Assembly: GCF_000422365.1 (NCBI RefSeq)
Contig: NZ_AULQ01000009.1
Coordinates: 67,001 to 131,000, forward strand
Direction: 5' to 3'
Source of the DNA: Mesoflavibacter zeaxanthinifaciens DSM 18436
Lineage (GTDB): Bacteria; Bacteroidota; Bacteroidia; Flavobacteriales; Flavobacteriaceae
DNA: 64,000 nt
In this document: one piece after another, positions 6,995 to 14,661 of the stretch
Layout of the letters: each line of letters begins with the position of its first letter
Numbering within the stretch: position 1 is the first letter of the stretch
The notes under the pieces: generated by a model
The model's database searches: none
Seen by the model: only the letters and a program-made list of their open reading frames with translations
Told to the model about the DNA's origin: nothing
Made by a program: the position numbers and the translations under genes

Positions 6995-8392
6995 TTAATT
7001 AATTTGTTCTGCTAAATCAATTGCTTTTGTTAAGGCTCCTAGTTTGTTGTAAACTTCTTGTAATTCGTTTTCTGGAATGGATTTAGATACAATTCCTGCG
7101 CCAGCTTGCCAATGTAGGTTATGGTCTTTGCTTATAAATGTACGTATCATGATGGCGTGATTGTAGTTACCTTTAAAATCCATAAAACCAATTGCACCTC
7201 CATAAAATGCACGACTTGTTTTTTCGTATTTTTCTATAAGTTGTAAAGCTTTATGTTTTGGAGCGCCGCTTAACGTGCCCGCAGGAAAAGTATCAGCAAC
7301 AACTTGCATTGTCGCTGTGTTTTTATGAACTTTACCTGTAACTTTACTTACTAAATGTATAACGTGCGAAAAGAATTGCGCTTCTCTGTAAGTTTCTACT
7401 TTTACTTCGCTTCCGTGTCTGCTTAAATCGTTTCTTGCTAAATCAACTAGCATGACATGTTCTGCATTTTCTTTAGCGTCTTCTGCTAATTTTTTAGCTA
7501 GCTTTTGGTCTTCTTCATCATTACCTGTTCTTTTAAATGTGCCAGCAATTGGATGTATTTCGGCTTGACCGTTATTAACTACTAGTTGTGCTTCTGGAGA
7601 GCTTCCGAAGATTTTAAAATTTCCGTAGTCAAAATAAAACAAATACGGAGAAGGATTAATACTTCTTAATGCACGATATACGTTAAACTCATCACCTTTA
7701 AAGCTTTGAGAGAATTTTTTAGATAACACTAACTGAAACACATCACCTCTTGCACAATGTTTTTTAGCTAACTCTACGTGATTTTTATAGTCCTCATCTG
7801 TTAGGTTAGACTTTATTTCAGATTCTGTGTTAAATTTATATGTAGCATAATTTTTAGAGCTTATTAATTGTAAAACTTCGTCTATATTATTATCTGTCTC
7901 AAAACAATGGGCAAAAATATATGCTTCATTTTTAAAATGATTTATGGCTATGATGTTTTGGTAAACTGCATAGTAAATATCAGGTATATCTAAAGAATTT
8001 GGTTTTTTACTAATAGAAACATCTTCAAAATGTTTTACAGCATCATAGGCAGTGTAACCAAAAATACCATTGTTGATAAACTTAAAATCTGTTTCAGAAT
8101 TGACTTTAAATCGTTTAGTAAACTTATGTATCATTTGAGTTACATTTCTTACTCTGTTACTCATAACACTTCCGTCAGGAAAAGTTTGTGTAATAGCTTT
8201 GTCATCTACTTTAATAGAGGCTATTGGATTGAAACAGATGTAAGAAAAACTGTTATCGTTAGCGTGATAATCGCTACTTTCTAATAGGATACTATTTGGA
8301 TATTTATCACGAATTTTTAAATAGATACTAACGGGTGTTATCGTATCTGCTAAGATTTTTTTGTAATGAGTGTATAAGCTAAATGTTTTCAT
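6995..8392 (-). CDS. trpE: Anthranilate synthase component I
   Basis: TrpE makes anthranilate from chorismate with ammonia from TrpG. The 465-aa protein (start at 8392, MKTFSLYTHYKK) has the LLES motif (residues 36-39), which in TrpE binds feedback tryptophan, and the chorismate-site motifs PIAGTFKRTG, DLARNDLSRHG, GTLSGAPKHKA and YGGAIGFM. An in-frame ATG 12 codons upstream (8428) lies inside the attenuator stem and encodes an unlikely extension, so I reject it. The chosen ATG follows the attenuator U-tract by only 6 nt. Confidence 0.95.
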   Translation of the reverse strand: MKTFSLYTHYKKILADTITPVSIYLKIRDKYPNSILLESSDYHANDNSFSYICFNPIASIKVDDKAITQTFPDGSVMSNRVRNVTQMIHKFTKRFKVNSETDFKFINNGIFGYTAYDAVKHFEDVSISKKPNSLDIPDIYYAVYQNIIAINHFKNEAYIFAHCFETDNNIDEVLQLISSKNYATYKFNTESEIKSNLTDEDYKNHVELAKKHCARGDVFQLVLSKKFSQSFKGDEFNVYRALRSINPSPYLFYFDYGNFKIFGSSPEAQLVVNNGQAEIHPIAGTFKRTGNDEEDQKLAKKLAEDAKENAEHVMLVDLARNDLSRHGSEVKVETYREAQFFSHVIHLVSKVTGKVHKNTATMQVVADTFPAGTLSGAPKHKALQLIEKYEKTSRAFYGGAIGFMDFKGNYNHAIMIRTFISKDHNLHWQAGAGIVSKSIPENELQEVYNKLGALTKAIDLAEQIN

Positions 8393-8398
8393 AATGGT

Positions 8399-8434
8399 AA
8401 AAAAAAAAAGGCTTGTCGTGAATGACAAGCCTTT
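8399..8434 (-). terminator. trp attenuator (intrinsic terminator in the trpE leader)
   Basis: In the leader RNA an 11-bp perfect stem (8434-8424 with 8417-8407, AAAGGCUUGUC) with loop AUUCAC is followed by an uninterrupted U-tract (8406-8399), directly before the trpE ATG. The loop plus the closing pair, UUCACGA (8422-8416), is complementary to UCGUGAA (8478-8472) in the leader-peptide region. This gives an alternative antiterminator pairing. Confidence 0.88.
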
Positions 8435-8467
8435 ATAAAATATTTTTAAATTAAATATACTAAGGGT

Positions 8468-8530
8468 TTACTTCACGAAGATTGAAATCTTGAAGTTCCA
8501 CCACCAAGTATGATTTAAAATTGTGTTCAT
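8468..8530 (-). CDS. trpL: trp operon leader peptide with three tandem Trp codons
   Basis: This short ORF encodes MNTILNHTWWWNFKISIFVK. The three consecutive TGG codons (8506-8498) lie just upstream of a hairpin (8495-8471) whose downstream arm can instead pair with the attenuator loop. This is the classic arrangement for ribosome-mediated attenuation: scarce charged tRNA-Trp stalls the ribosome on WWW, frees the downstream arm, breaks the terminator and lets trpE be transcribed. The promoter lies about 45 bp upstream. The product is presumably a cis-acting peptide with no other role. Confidence 0.88.
   Translation of the reverse strand: MNTILNHTWWWNFKISIFVK
8471..8495 (-). promoter_or_regulatory. 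Leader hairpin of the trp attenuator (1:2 stem)
   Basis: The arms are CUUC + AAGAUU (8495-8486) and AAUCUU...GAAG (8483-8471), with a 3-nt bulge. The distal arm contains UCGUGAA, which competes for the attenuator loop. The stem starts only 2 nt after the third Trp codon, so a stalled ribosome would mask the proximal arm. Confidence 0.75.
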
Positions 8531-8574
8531 GTGTTTTATTTACGGTGTAAATATAAAAATGAAATTTTAGTTTT

Positions 8575-8582
8575 CAAATATA
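8575..8582 (-). promoter_or_regulatory. Candidate trp promoter -7 element
   Basis: On the minus strand TATATTTG matches the Bacteroidota -7 consensus TAnnTTTG exactly. It would start transcription near 8568, about 38 nt before the leader ATG. No good TTG is seen at the -33 position. Confidence 0.55.
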
Positions 8583-8658
8583 ATCAGCAATTAATTATTT
8601 GTTAAAACTTAAAATAACACATAGGTGATTATTATTTTTATTCTAAAATTTAGATTTA

Positions 8659-9144
8659 ATGAGATACATATTGCCAATTTTAGTGGTTTTATTAATGGTT
8701 TCTTGTAAAGAAGAAAGTAAAGAAATAACATTTACAGAAGTAGATTATAACGGTTTAGAAAAAGTGCTAAACAAACAGGACAATAAGACTTATGTAGTTA
8801 ATTTTTGGGCAACTTGGTGTGCGCCATGCGTTAAAGAATTACCTTATTTTGAAAGGATTAATAAACAATATAAAGATAAAAATGTAGAGGTTGTTTTGGT
8901 CAGTTTAGACTTTCCTAAGCATTTTGATACAAAACTTAAAAATTTTATAAACGAAAAACAGTTACAGTCAGAGCTTTATGCTTTAAATGATATGGATTCT
9001 AATTATTGGATTCCAAAAGTAAATAAAGACTGGTCTGGTGCTATACCAGCAACTTTAATTTATAATTCTAAAAAACGAGAATTTTTTGAGCAAGCTTTTG
9101 AGTATGAAGAATTAGAAAGAACACTAAATAAATTTTTAAAATAA
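8659..9144 (+). CDS. Thioredoxin-fold lipoprotein (TlpA/ResA-like)
   Basis: This 161-aa protein has a lipoprotein signal ending LLMVSC (Cys16) and a thioredoxin fold with active site WCAPC (Cys54, Cys57) followed by KELPYF. The cis-proline motif is AIPATLIY. It should act as a periplasm-facing, membrane-anchored thiol-disulfide reductase, as TlpA/ResA proteins do in cytochrome c maturation or in the repair of secreted proteins. It ends 5 bp before a second thioredoxin-fold gene, so they form an operon. Confidence 0.9.
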   Translation: MRYILPILVVLLMVSCKEESKEITFTEVDYNGLEKVLNKQDNKTYVVNFWATWCAPCVKELPYFERINKQYKDKNVEVVLVSLDFPKHFDTKLKNFINEKQLQSELYALNDMDSNYWIPKVNKDWSGAIPATLIYNSKKREFFEQAFEYEELERTLNKFLK

Positions 9145-9149
9145 CTCTC

Positions 9150-9761
9150 ATGAAAACAACACAGAAATTATTAACATTATTTGTACTAGTGCTAACAATT
9201 AGTGCTTTTACAATTAAACCTAAAGAAGGTTATAAAATAGGTGATATTGCTACCGATTTTAAATTAGAAAACATAGACGGATCTATGGTGTCACTTTCAG
9301 ATTTTAATGAAGCAAAAGGATTTATAGTAACTTTTACATGTAATACATGTCCATATGCAGTAGCTTATGAAGACAGAATTGAAGCCTTAAATAAAAAATA
9401 TTCAAGTAAAGGTTACCCTGTTATTGCAATTATGCCAAATAATACAGATGTAAAACCAGGAGATAACATGGAAGCAATGCAAAAAAGAGCCAAAGAAAAA
9501 GGTTTTACATTTCCGTATCTAATTGATAAAGGTCAAAAGATTTATCCACAATATGGAGCCACTAAAACACCACATGTGTATGTTTTGCAAAAAACTAAAA
9601 AAGGAAATATTGTTAAATATATTGGCGCAATAGATGATAATTTTCAAGATGCAAATGCAGTAAAAACTAGATATGTAGAAGATGCTGTTAACGCATTGCT
9701 ATCAGGAAATGAAATTAAAGTTAAGGAAACAAAAGCTATTGGTTGTACTATAAAAGTATAA
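9150..9761 (+). CDS. Secreted redoxin-family protein (AhpC/TSA-like)
   Basis: This 203-aa protein has an N-terminal signal peptide (about residues 1-21), a redoxin domain beginning YKIGDIATDFKLENIDG, and a CxxC active site in FTCNTCPYA (Cys64, Cys67). KTPHVYVL is the cis-Pro region. Relatives are annotated as thioredoxin-family or peroxiredoxin-like proteins; the exact substrate is unknown. It is co-transcribed with the preceding lipoprotein and ends before the terminator at 9787-9817. Confidence 0.88.
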   Translation: MKTTQKLLTLFVLVLTISAFTIKPKEGYKIGDIATDFKLENIDGSMVSLSDFNEAKGFIVTFTCNTCPYAVAYEDRIEALNKKYSSKGYPVIAIMPNNTDVKPGDNMEAMQKRAKEKGFTFPYLIDKGQKIYPQYGATKTPHVYVLQKTKKGNIVKYIGAIDDNFQDANAVKTRYVEDAVNALLSGNEIKVKETKAIGCTIKV

Positions 9762-9786
9762 AAGTTTATAATTTTATTTAAAGTTA

Positions 9787-9817
9787 AGACCCGAAATGTA
9801 ACATTCCGGGTTTTTTT
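9787..9817 (+). terminator. Intrinsic terminator
   Basis: ACCCGAAATGT (9789-9799) pairs with ACATTCCGGGT (9801-9811) with one mismatch, followed by seven T. It is placed 26 bp after the redoxin gene. Confidence 0.85.
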
Positions 9818-9840
9818 ACGTCTATATAACTTAGAAATCT

Positions 9841-9848
9841 TAATTTTG
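9841..9848 (+). promoter_or_regulatory. Candidate promoter -7 element for the rhodanese pair
   Basis: TAATTTTG fits TAnnTTTG and lies 18 bp before the ATG at 9867. No -33 TTG is found at the usual spacing. Confidence 0.4.
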
Positions 9849-9866
9849 AAAAAAAATATTTAAAAG

Positions 9867-10175
9867 ATGGCAAATTTATCTCAAAAAGATTGGACAGAGC
9901 AGCTTAATGCAGATGATAATGCAGTAATATTAGATGTAAGAACAGAAGCTGAAGTTGCAGAAAAGAAAATACCAAATTCAATTAATATAGATATTTATAA
10001 AGGGCAAGGATTTGTTTATCAACTTGAAGAACTTGATAAATCAAAAAACTACTATGTGTATTGTAGATCAGGAGCACGTAGTGAAAAAGCTTGTAATATT
10101 ATGAATCAATTAGGTTTTGATAATGCTTATAATTTATTAGGTGGTATATTAGAATGGACAGGAGACGTAGAATAA
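9867..10175 (+). CDS. Rhodanese-like domain protein, cytoplasmic
   Basis: This is a 102-aa single rhodanese domain without a signal peptide. The LDVRTEAEV entry motif and the active-site loop YCRSGARS (nucleophile Cys66) are intact, so persulfide or sulfur transfer is possible. The length is typical of stand-alone GlpE/PspE-like rhodaneses. It is followed after 14 bp by a secreted paralogue. The physiological acceptor cannot be read from the sequence. Confidence 0.9.
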   Translation: MANLSQKDWTEQLNADDNAVILDVRTEAEVAEKKIPNSINIDIYKGQGFVYQLEELDKSKNYYVYCRSGARSEKACNIMNQLGFDNAYNLLGGILEWTGDVE

Positions 10176-10189
10176 ATAAACTTTTTAGT

Positions 10190-10567
10190 ATGAAAAAACC
10201 TTTAATTTTATTCTTGTTATTAGCAGTTATTGTAAGCTGTAAAACAGTAACCGAAGGAGAAATAGAAGTTGTGTCACAAGAAGAGATGCAAACATATCTT
10301 AATATGGAAGATGTGCAACTAATAGATGTAAGGACTCCAGAAGAGTATGATGCAGGACATATTGCAACAGCACAAAACATAAATTTTTTATCACCAACTT
10401 TTGAAAATGATATACAACAGTTAGATAAAAACAAACCAGTATTGGTGTATTGTCACATGGGAGGTAGAAGTGCTAAATGTGCAGAAAAAATGAAGTCCCT
10501 AGGATTTGTTAAAATTTATGACTTTAAAGGCGGATACAGTAAATGGTTAAGCCAAGAAGAGAAATAA
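10190..10567 (+). CDS. Rhodanese-like lipoprotein
   Basis: This 125-aa protein starts at the ATG at 10190 (MKKPLILFLLL); the longer in-frame start at 10154 would add basic residues that spoil the signal peptide. The lipobox is AVIVSC (Cys17). The rhodanese domain has LIDVRTPEEYDAGHI and active loop VYCHMGGRS (Cys88). It is a periplasm-facing counterpart of the preceding cytoplasmic rhodanese and shares an operon with it. The terminator at 10572-10602 follows immediately. Confidence 0.9.
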   Translation: MKKPLILFLLLAVIVSCKTVTEGEIEVVSQEEMQTYLNMEDVQLIDVRTPEEYDAGHIATAQNINFLSPTFENDIQQLDKNKPVLVYCHMGGRSAKCAEKMKSLGFVKIYDFKGGYSKWLSQEEK

Positions 10568-10571
10568 AAAT

Positions 10572-10602
10572 AAAAAGCCTTACATTTCTGTAAGGCTTTT
10601 TT
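10572..10602 (+). terminator. Intrinsic terminator
   Basis: A 13-bp perfect stem AAAAAGCCTTACA / TGTAAGGCTTTTT with a TTTC loop ends in a T-run. It lies 5 bp after the rhodanese lipoprotein gene. Confidence 0.92.
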
Positions 10603-10665
10603 GTTGAGATTTAATAAATTTAATAAAATGATTAATAGCCAAAAAATAAATTTAACTCAACAATT

Positions 10666-10755
10666 AGCTAACTTAAGATAATGGCTTCTCCCAAAACATT
10701 ATCTATGGTGTAAAGCTAACTTAATAGTTTAAAATAGTTTTACGGTAAACCGTAA
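10666..10755. repeat. Direct repeats, hairpin and palindrome downstream of the response regulator
   Basis: AGCTAACTTAA occurs at 10666-10676 and 10714-10724. Between them is a hairpin AGATAATG/CATTATCT (10676-10704). A perfect palindrome TTACGGTAAACCGTAA lies at 10740-10755. None has a T-run on the minus strand, so these are not ordinary terminators. Confidence 0.5.
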
Positions 10756-10765
10756 GTTGAATAAA

Positions 10766-11431
10766 TTAAATTAGACCAGTATCTTTTGTTATTGATACTA
10801 AGTGTATTGCGTTTTGAGCATTAAAGTATAATTTAAGTTTATTTATTTTTTTTTCTATTGAACTTAAACTGTTAGGCGATATATTTTTCTGTTTAAAATT
10901 ACTGCTAATTTCATCTTGAGATAATCCTATAGATAATAGTTTTAATAACTCGATGTCATAGTCTGTTATTTCTAAATGATTTTTAGATTTTAAACGATCA
11001 GAAATTGATGGTGAAAGATATGTTTTTTTATCATAAACATCAATTATGGCATTTTTTAATTCTTTTAAACCATTTCTTCCTTTACATACGTAAGCACTTA
11101 CTTTATTATTAGAATAAAGTTGTTTTACATTTTCTAGTCTATCTTCAATACTATAAACTATAATTTTTAAATCAGGATGTTCTTGGGTTAATGTATTAAT
11201 TAAATCTTTACCAGAATTAAATTTTTGTTCACGATGATCTGCAATAAAAGATAAGTCTGTAATAAATAATTGATAAGGGTTTTTGTCTAGATAACCTTTT
11301 TTTAATTTTAAATACGCATCATCACAATAAAGTGTTTTATCTATATTGCTAATATTTAAACTTTCAAGTGTGCTTAAAACACCTTGGCTAATACTATCTA
11401 AGTCATCAGAAATTAAAACTTTTTTGAACAT
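10766..11431 (-). CDS. Response regulator, NarL/FixJ type
   Basis: This 221-aa protein has a receiver domain (residues about 1-135) with acidic residues Asp9/Asp10, phosphoacceptor Asp59 in LFITDLSF and the conserved lysine in VCKGRNG (Lys117). A C-terminal LuxR-like HTH (about 155-215) contains LLKLLSIGLSQDEI and a recognition-helix region. The HTH is somewhat divergent. It follows the sensor kinase gene by 1 bp, so the two form a cognate two-component pair. The target genes are unknown. Confidence 0.88.
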   Translation of the reverse strand: MFKKVLISDDLDSISQGVLSTLESLNISNIDKTLYCDDAYLKLKKGYLDKNPYQLFITDLSFIADHREQKFNSGKDLINTLTQEHPDLKIIVYSIEDRLENVKQLYSNNKVSAYVCKGRNGLKELKNAIIDVYDKKTYLSPSISDRLKSKNHLEITDYDIELLKLLSIGLSQDEISSNFKQKNISPNSLSSIEKKINKLKLYFNAQNAIHLVSITKDTGLI

Positions 11432-11432
11432 T

Positions 11433-13055
11433 TTAAATTATAATTTTTGCTTTAAAACCATTATTTGGTTTAGTATCAAAAGTAATAGTTCCTTTTAAGG
11501 TATTTATACGGTTTTCCGTATTCTTCAAACCATTTTTAAAATTTAGATTAGTACCAATACCATTATCTGTATATTGAAGTTCTAGTTTTTTACGATTTGT
11601 ATTAATTTTAATTACTACTAAATTAGCTTGACTATGTTTTTTTGTGTTAGTTAAAAGCTCTTGTAATACGCGGTAAATAGTTATTTTTTTATGCTTGTTA
11701 ATTTTGTTCCAGTCAATATCAGAAAAACCATTACTTACAACTTTACATTGGTTGTTAGAATAGCTAGAAAAGAGATCTTTTAATTCGTCTTTAAAATTAG
11801 ATTTTTCATTTATTACATTAATTTCTTTAGAGATATCTCTAGTCTTGTAGTATATATCTTCTATGGTGTCTAATTGTAGCTGTTTATCTAATTTGTTTTC
11901 ATTTAAAACAATCATATATTTATAAATGTCGTTTGCTACTTCATCATGTATTCTTTTAGAGATGTTGGTTTCAGTTTGGTAGATTTGTTCTAATTTTTGT
12001 TTTTTGTGTCTTATGTTTAATAAATACAAGAATAATACAACTAGTATTATTGTAAAGATTAAGCTAAACTTGTAGATGGTTTTTTGGTTTTTTTGCTTTT
12101 CAGTTTCTAGTAAGCTTTTATTTACATTATACTTTAAAAGAGAGTATTGATTTTTATTGATGTTTCTTACTTTTTCTAAACTGTCTGTAAGTTTTAAAAA
12201 CTCATTAATGTTGTAATTATTATTGGTTTTAAGTTTTAATTTAATAGCATCTATTTGATAAGAAGGACTATTAATTAGTTTGGATATATTGTAAGCTAGA
12301 TCACTATATTTTTTTGCAGAGTCGATATTATTCTTGCTAAAGTAATAATTGAAATGGCTTTTATAACTTGGGTATAATTGCGAATAATCTTTAAGTTTCT
12401 GGCGTATTTTTAGTGATTTTTTTAGATAAGTATAAGCTTCTGGGTCTTGTAAAATAGTCTTTACGGCTCCAAGATTGTCAAGTATTCTAGCTACCTCGGT
12501 TTGATCATTAATTTTATGTAATAACTCTTTAGCTTTTAGTAGGATGTTGTTAGCCTTTTTAAAATCTTTATTAGCCTTATATGTTGTAGCAATATTATTG
12601 TAAATGACAACACTATCTTTAGTAGTACTAGCAATTTTAAGCGATTTGTTGTAAAAATTTAGCGCTTGATCATTAAAGTTTAATGCTTTATAAATTTTAC
12701 CTAATAATGTGTAAAGACTTTTTTTATAGCTTGTTTTAAAGTCAGAGTCGGCAATTTTATCAATAATTTTTAAAGCTTGCACAGCATTATATTCGCTATC
12801 ATAGTAAAAGCCTAAAGTGTAGTCAATTTTAGAAAGGTTGTAGTAAATATAAGTTTTGTCTAAATCAGATCTTTTTTCTTTCTCTTTAGACAAGTAGTTA
12901 TAAGCATCAAAAAGATCTTTGTTAGAGTTTATCGAGGTTATTTTTTCAATAAAAAACTGTAGACTATCTATTTCAGTTTTACTAAAAGCTATTTTAATAC
13001 TCATAAAATAGCAAGCAAAAAAAGAAAATAATATTAATAGTGATTTATTATTCAT
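11433..13055 (-). CDS. TPR-containing sensor histidine kinase (HisKA_3 type)
   Basis: The 540-aa protein has a signal peptide, a periplasmic or extracytoplasmic region of tetratricopeptide-like helices (about residues 35-320), one membrane segment (about 327-345, IFTIILVVLFLYLL), a dimerisation/phosphoacceptor box KRIHDEVANDI with His370, and an ATPase domain with N box LLTNTKKHS (about 465) and DNGIG (about 501). This TPR-HK layout is common in Bacteroidota and pairs with LuxR-type regulators, as here. The signal sensed is unknown. The gene abuts the insertion site of the mobile element; in the ancestral order it followed ssrA. Confidence 0.9.
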   Translation of the reverse strand: MNNKSLLILFSFFACYFMSIKIAFSKTEIDSLQFFIEKITSINSNKDLFDAYNYLSKEKEKRSDLDKTYIYYNLSKIDYTLGFYYDSEYNAVQALKIIDKIADSDFKTSYKKSLYTLLGKIYKALNFNDQALNFYNKSLKIASTTKDSVVIYNNIATTYKANKDFKKANNILLKAKELLHKINDQTEVARILDNLGAVKTILQDPEAYTYLKKSLKIRQKLKDYSQLYPSYKSHFNYYFSKNNIDSAKKYSDLAYNISKLINSPSYQIDAIKLKLKTNNNYNINEFLKLTDSLEKVRNINKNQYSLLKYNVNKSLLETEKQKNQKTIYKFSLIFTIILVVLFLYLLNIRHKKQKLEQIYQTETNISKRIHDEVANDIYKYMIVLNENKLDKQLQLDTIEDIYYKTRDISKEINVINEKSNFKDELKDLFSSYSNNQCKVVSNGFSDIDWNKINKHKKITIYRVLQELLTNTKKHSQANLVVIKINTNRKKLELQYTDNGIGTNLNFKNGLKNTENRINTLKGTITFDTKPNNGFKAKIII

Positions 13056-13138
13056 AAATCAAAAATATAACAATACGTATAAAGCAGGAATATTATTTTA
13101 AGAAATTTCTTTCAGAATAAATTATTAAAAAATAAATA

Positions 13139-13170
13139 AAACCCTGTAAAATAAACACTTTACAGGGTTT
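13139..13170 (-). terminator. Intrinsic terminator, inferred original ssrA terminator
   Basis: AAACCCTGTAAA (13139-13150) pairs perfectly with 13159-13170. On the minus strand it follows the partial ssrA 3' end at attL by 2 bp. That places it exactly where the terminator of ssrA would have been before the element inserted. Confidence 0.8.
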
Positions 13171-13172
13171 TA

Positions 13173-13188
13173 TGTGGAGTCGGAGAGA
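13173..13188. repeat. attL: duplicated 3' end of ssrA
   Basis: TGTGGAGTCGGAGAGA is identical to 25362-25377, the 3' end of the tmRNA gene. Downstream the sequence diverges (ACCACT here, ATCGAA at the intact gene), as expected for an integrase core duplication. Confidence 0.92.
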
Positions 13189-13322
13189 CCACTTTAACTA
13201 AAAATCGCTCCTTACTCAAATAATTGAGTTTCCTTTAAAGCTGCTATTAAAATCAAAGGTTTGTAGTGTAAATCTTTAAAAAATACTTTTAATAGGTTTC
13301 GATTAGTTTGTTTTAATTTTAG

Positions 13323-13347
13323 TTTTACCGTACAAATGCCGTACATA
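13323..13347. repeat. Candidate integrase arm site, left
   Basis: TTTTACCGTACA...GTACATA matches 19 of 25 positions in direct orientation with 25282-25306 near the other end. It lies between attL and the int start, where arm-type binding sites are expected. Confidence 0.5.
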
Positions 13348-13378
13348 TTTTGTATATTGCTTTATCAATATAGGCAAA

Positions 13379-14659
13379 ATGGCAAGCGTAAATTTTTTAT
13401 ATCGCTCAAGCAAGAGCGAAGCGTATTTAAATATACGGCTTTTATTTAGGTTTCATGATTCTGAATTTAAAAAGGGTTACAAGGATATTGTTCTAGGAGC
13501 AAAGACTAAGCTCAAGGTTAGTGAGCATTACTGGAACAAGCAGCACAATCTAAAACGTGTTAAAGATGTTGAGGTTGTTAATAGGCAGTCAGAAGTTAAT
13601 GCAGAGCTTAACAGTATCAAAAGCTATGTTCTAGATGCTTTTGAAAAATCTGATCCAAGTAACGTTGATAAAGAATGGCTTGTTAGTGCTTTAAATGATT
13701 ATTACAGTCCTAAAACTAAAGCTCAAAAAATACCAGAAGATTTAATCTCGTTCATCAAATACTACATTGAAGAACGTCAAGAGGATATTTCAGAAGCTTC
13801 AATAAAAAAATTCAATGTCATCCGTAACAAAATGATTAGGATGCAAGCGGCTAGAGGTAAAACTATTTTAATTAGTGAAATAGGAGAAACTTTTAAGCAG
13901 GAGTTAATCAAATACTATAAAAAAGAAAAATATTCTCAAAATACTATACAAAGAGAGTTAGTGTTCATTAAGTCATTTTGCAAATATGCCAAAAAGAAAG
14001 GTTTGCCAACGCATCCAGAACTATTAGATCTCAAGGTAAAAAAAGAACCAGTTAAGAGTATATATCTTTCATTTGAGGAGCTTGAAAAAATTCAAAATAA
14101 AGAATACTCTAAAGAGCATCTTGATAACGCTAGAGATTGGCTAATAATTAGTTGTTATACGGGACAAAGAATTAGTGACTTTATGAGGTTTACATCTGAT
14201 ATGATAAGAGTAGAAAACGGAAAATCATTAATTGAATTCAAGCAGAAAAAAACAAACAAGTTAATGACTATACCTGTGCATCCAAAAGTGCAAGAGATAC
14301 TTAATAAAAGAGATGGACAGTTTCCTAGAGCAATTTCGGACCAGAAGTACAACGATTACATAAAAACAGTTTGTCAGTTAGCTAAGATAAATGATAAGGT
14401 TAGTGGTAAGGTACAAGCAAACATAGATCCAGAAGCAGATAAATCAAAAATTAGACGTGTACCTGGTAAATACGAAAAATGGAAACTTGTATCTTCTCAT
14501 GTAGGTAGAAGATCCTTTGCTTCAAATTTTTACGGACACAATAATATTCCAACCAGTTACTTAATTTATGTTACTGGTCATACTACAGAAGCAGCATTTT
14601 TAAATTATATAGGCAAGAGTAATAAAGATCTTGCGCTTGAATTAACTAATTACTTTTAA
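13379..14659 (+). CDS. int: Tyrosine recombinase / phage-type integrase
   Basis: This 426-aa protein has an N-terminal arm-binding region with an LNIRLLFRF-like strand, a SAM-like core-binding domain (about residues 115-215) and a catalytic domain. The catalytic residues are visible: Arg in CYTGQRISDF (about 263), HxxR in SSHVGRRSFAS (about 374), His in VTGHTTEAAF (about 400) and the nucleophilic Tyr in LNYIGKS (about 410). It lies 190 bp inside attL and should catalyse insertion into, and excision from, ssrA. The next gene begins 2 bp after it. Confidence 0.96.
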   Translation: MASVNFLYRSSKSEAYLNIRLLFRFHDSEFKKGYKDIVLGAKTKLKVSEHYWNKQHNLKRVKDVEVVNRQSEVNAELNSIKSYVLDAFEKSDPSNVDKEWLVSALNDYYSPKTKAQKIPEDLISFIKYYIEERQEDISEASIKKFNVIRNKMIRMQAARGKTILISEIGETFKQELIKYYKKEKYSQNTIQRELVFIKSFCKYAKKKGLPTHPELLDLKVKKEPVKSIYLSFEELEKIQNKEYSKEHLDNARDWLIISCYTGQRISDFMRFTSDMIRVENGKSLIEFKQKKTNKLMTIPVHPKVQEILNKRDGQFPRAISDQKYNDYIKTVCQLAKINDKVSGKVQANIDPEADKSKIRRVPGKYEKWKLVSSHVGRRSFASNFYGHNNIPTSYLIYVTGHTTEAAFLNYIGKSNKDLALELTNYF

Positions 14660-14661
14660 TT

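Noticed and set aside
8393-8428. Longer N-terminus of trpE (start 8428)
   Set aside because: The extra 12 residues would be encoded by the attenuator stem and U-tract and are unlike TrpE N-termini.
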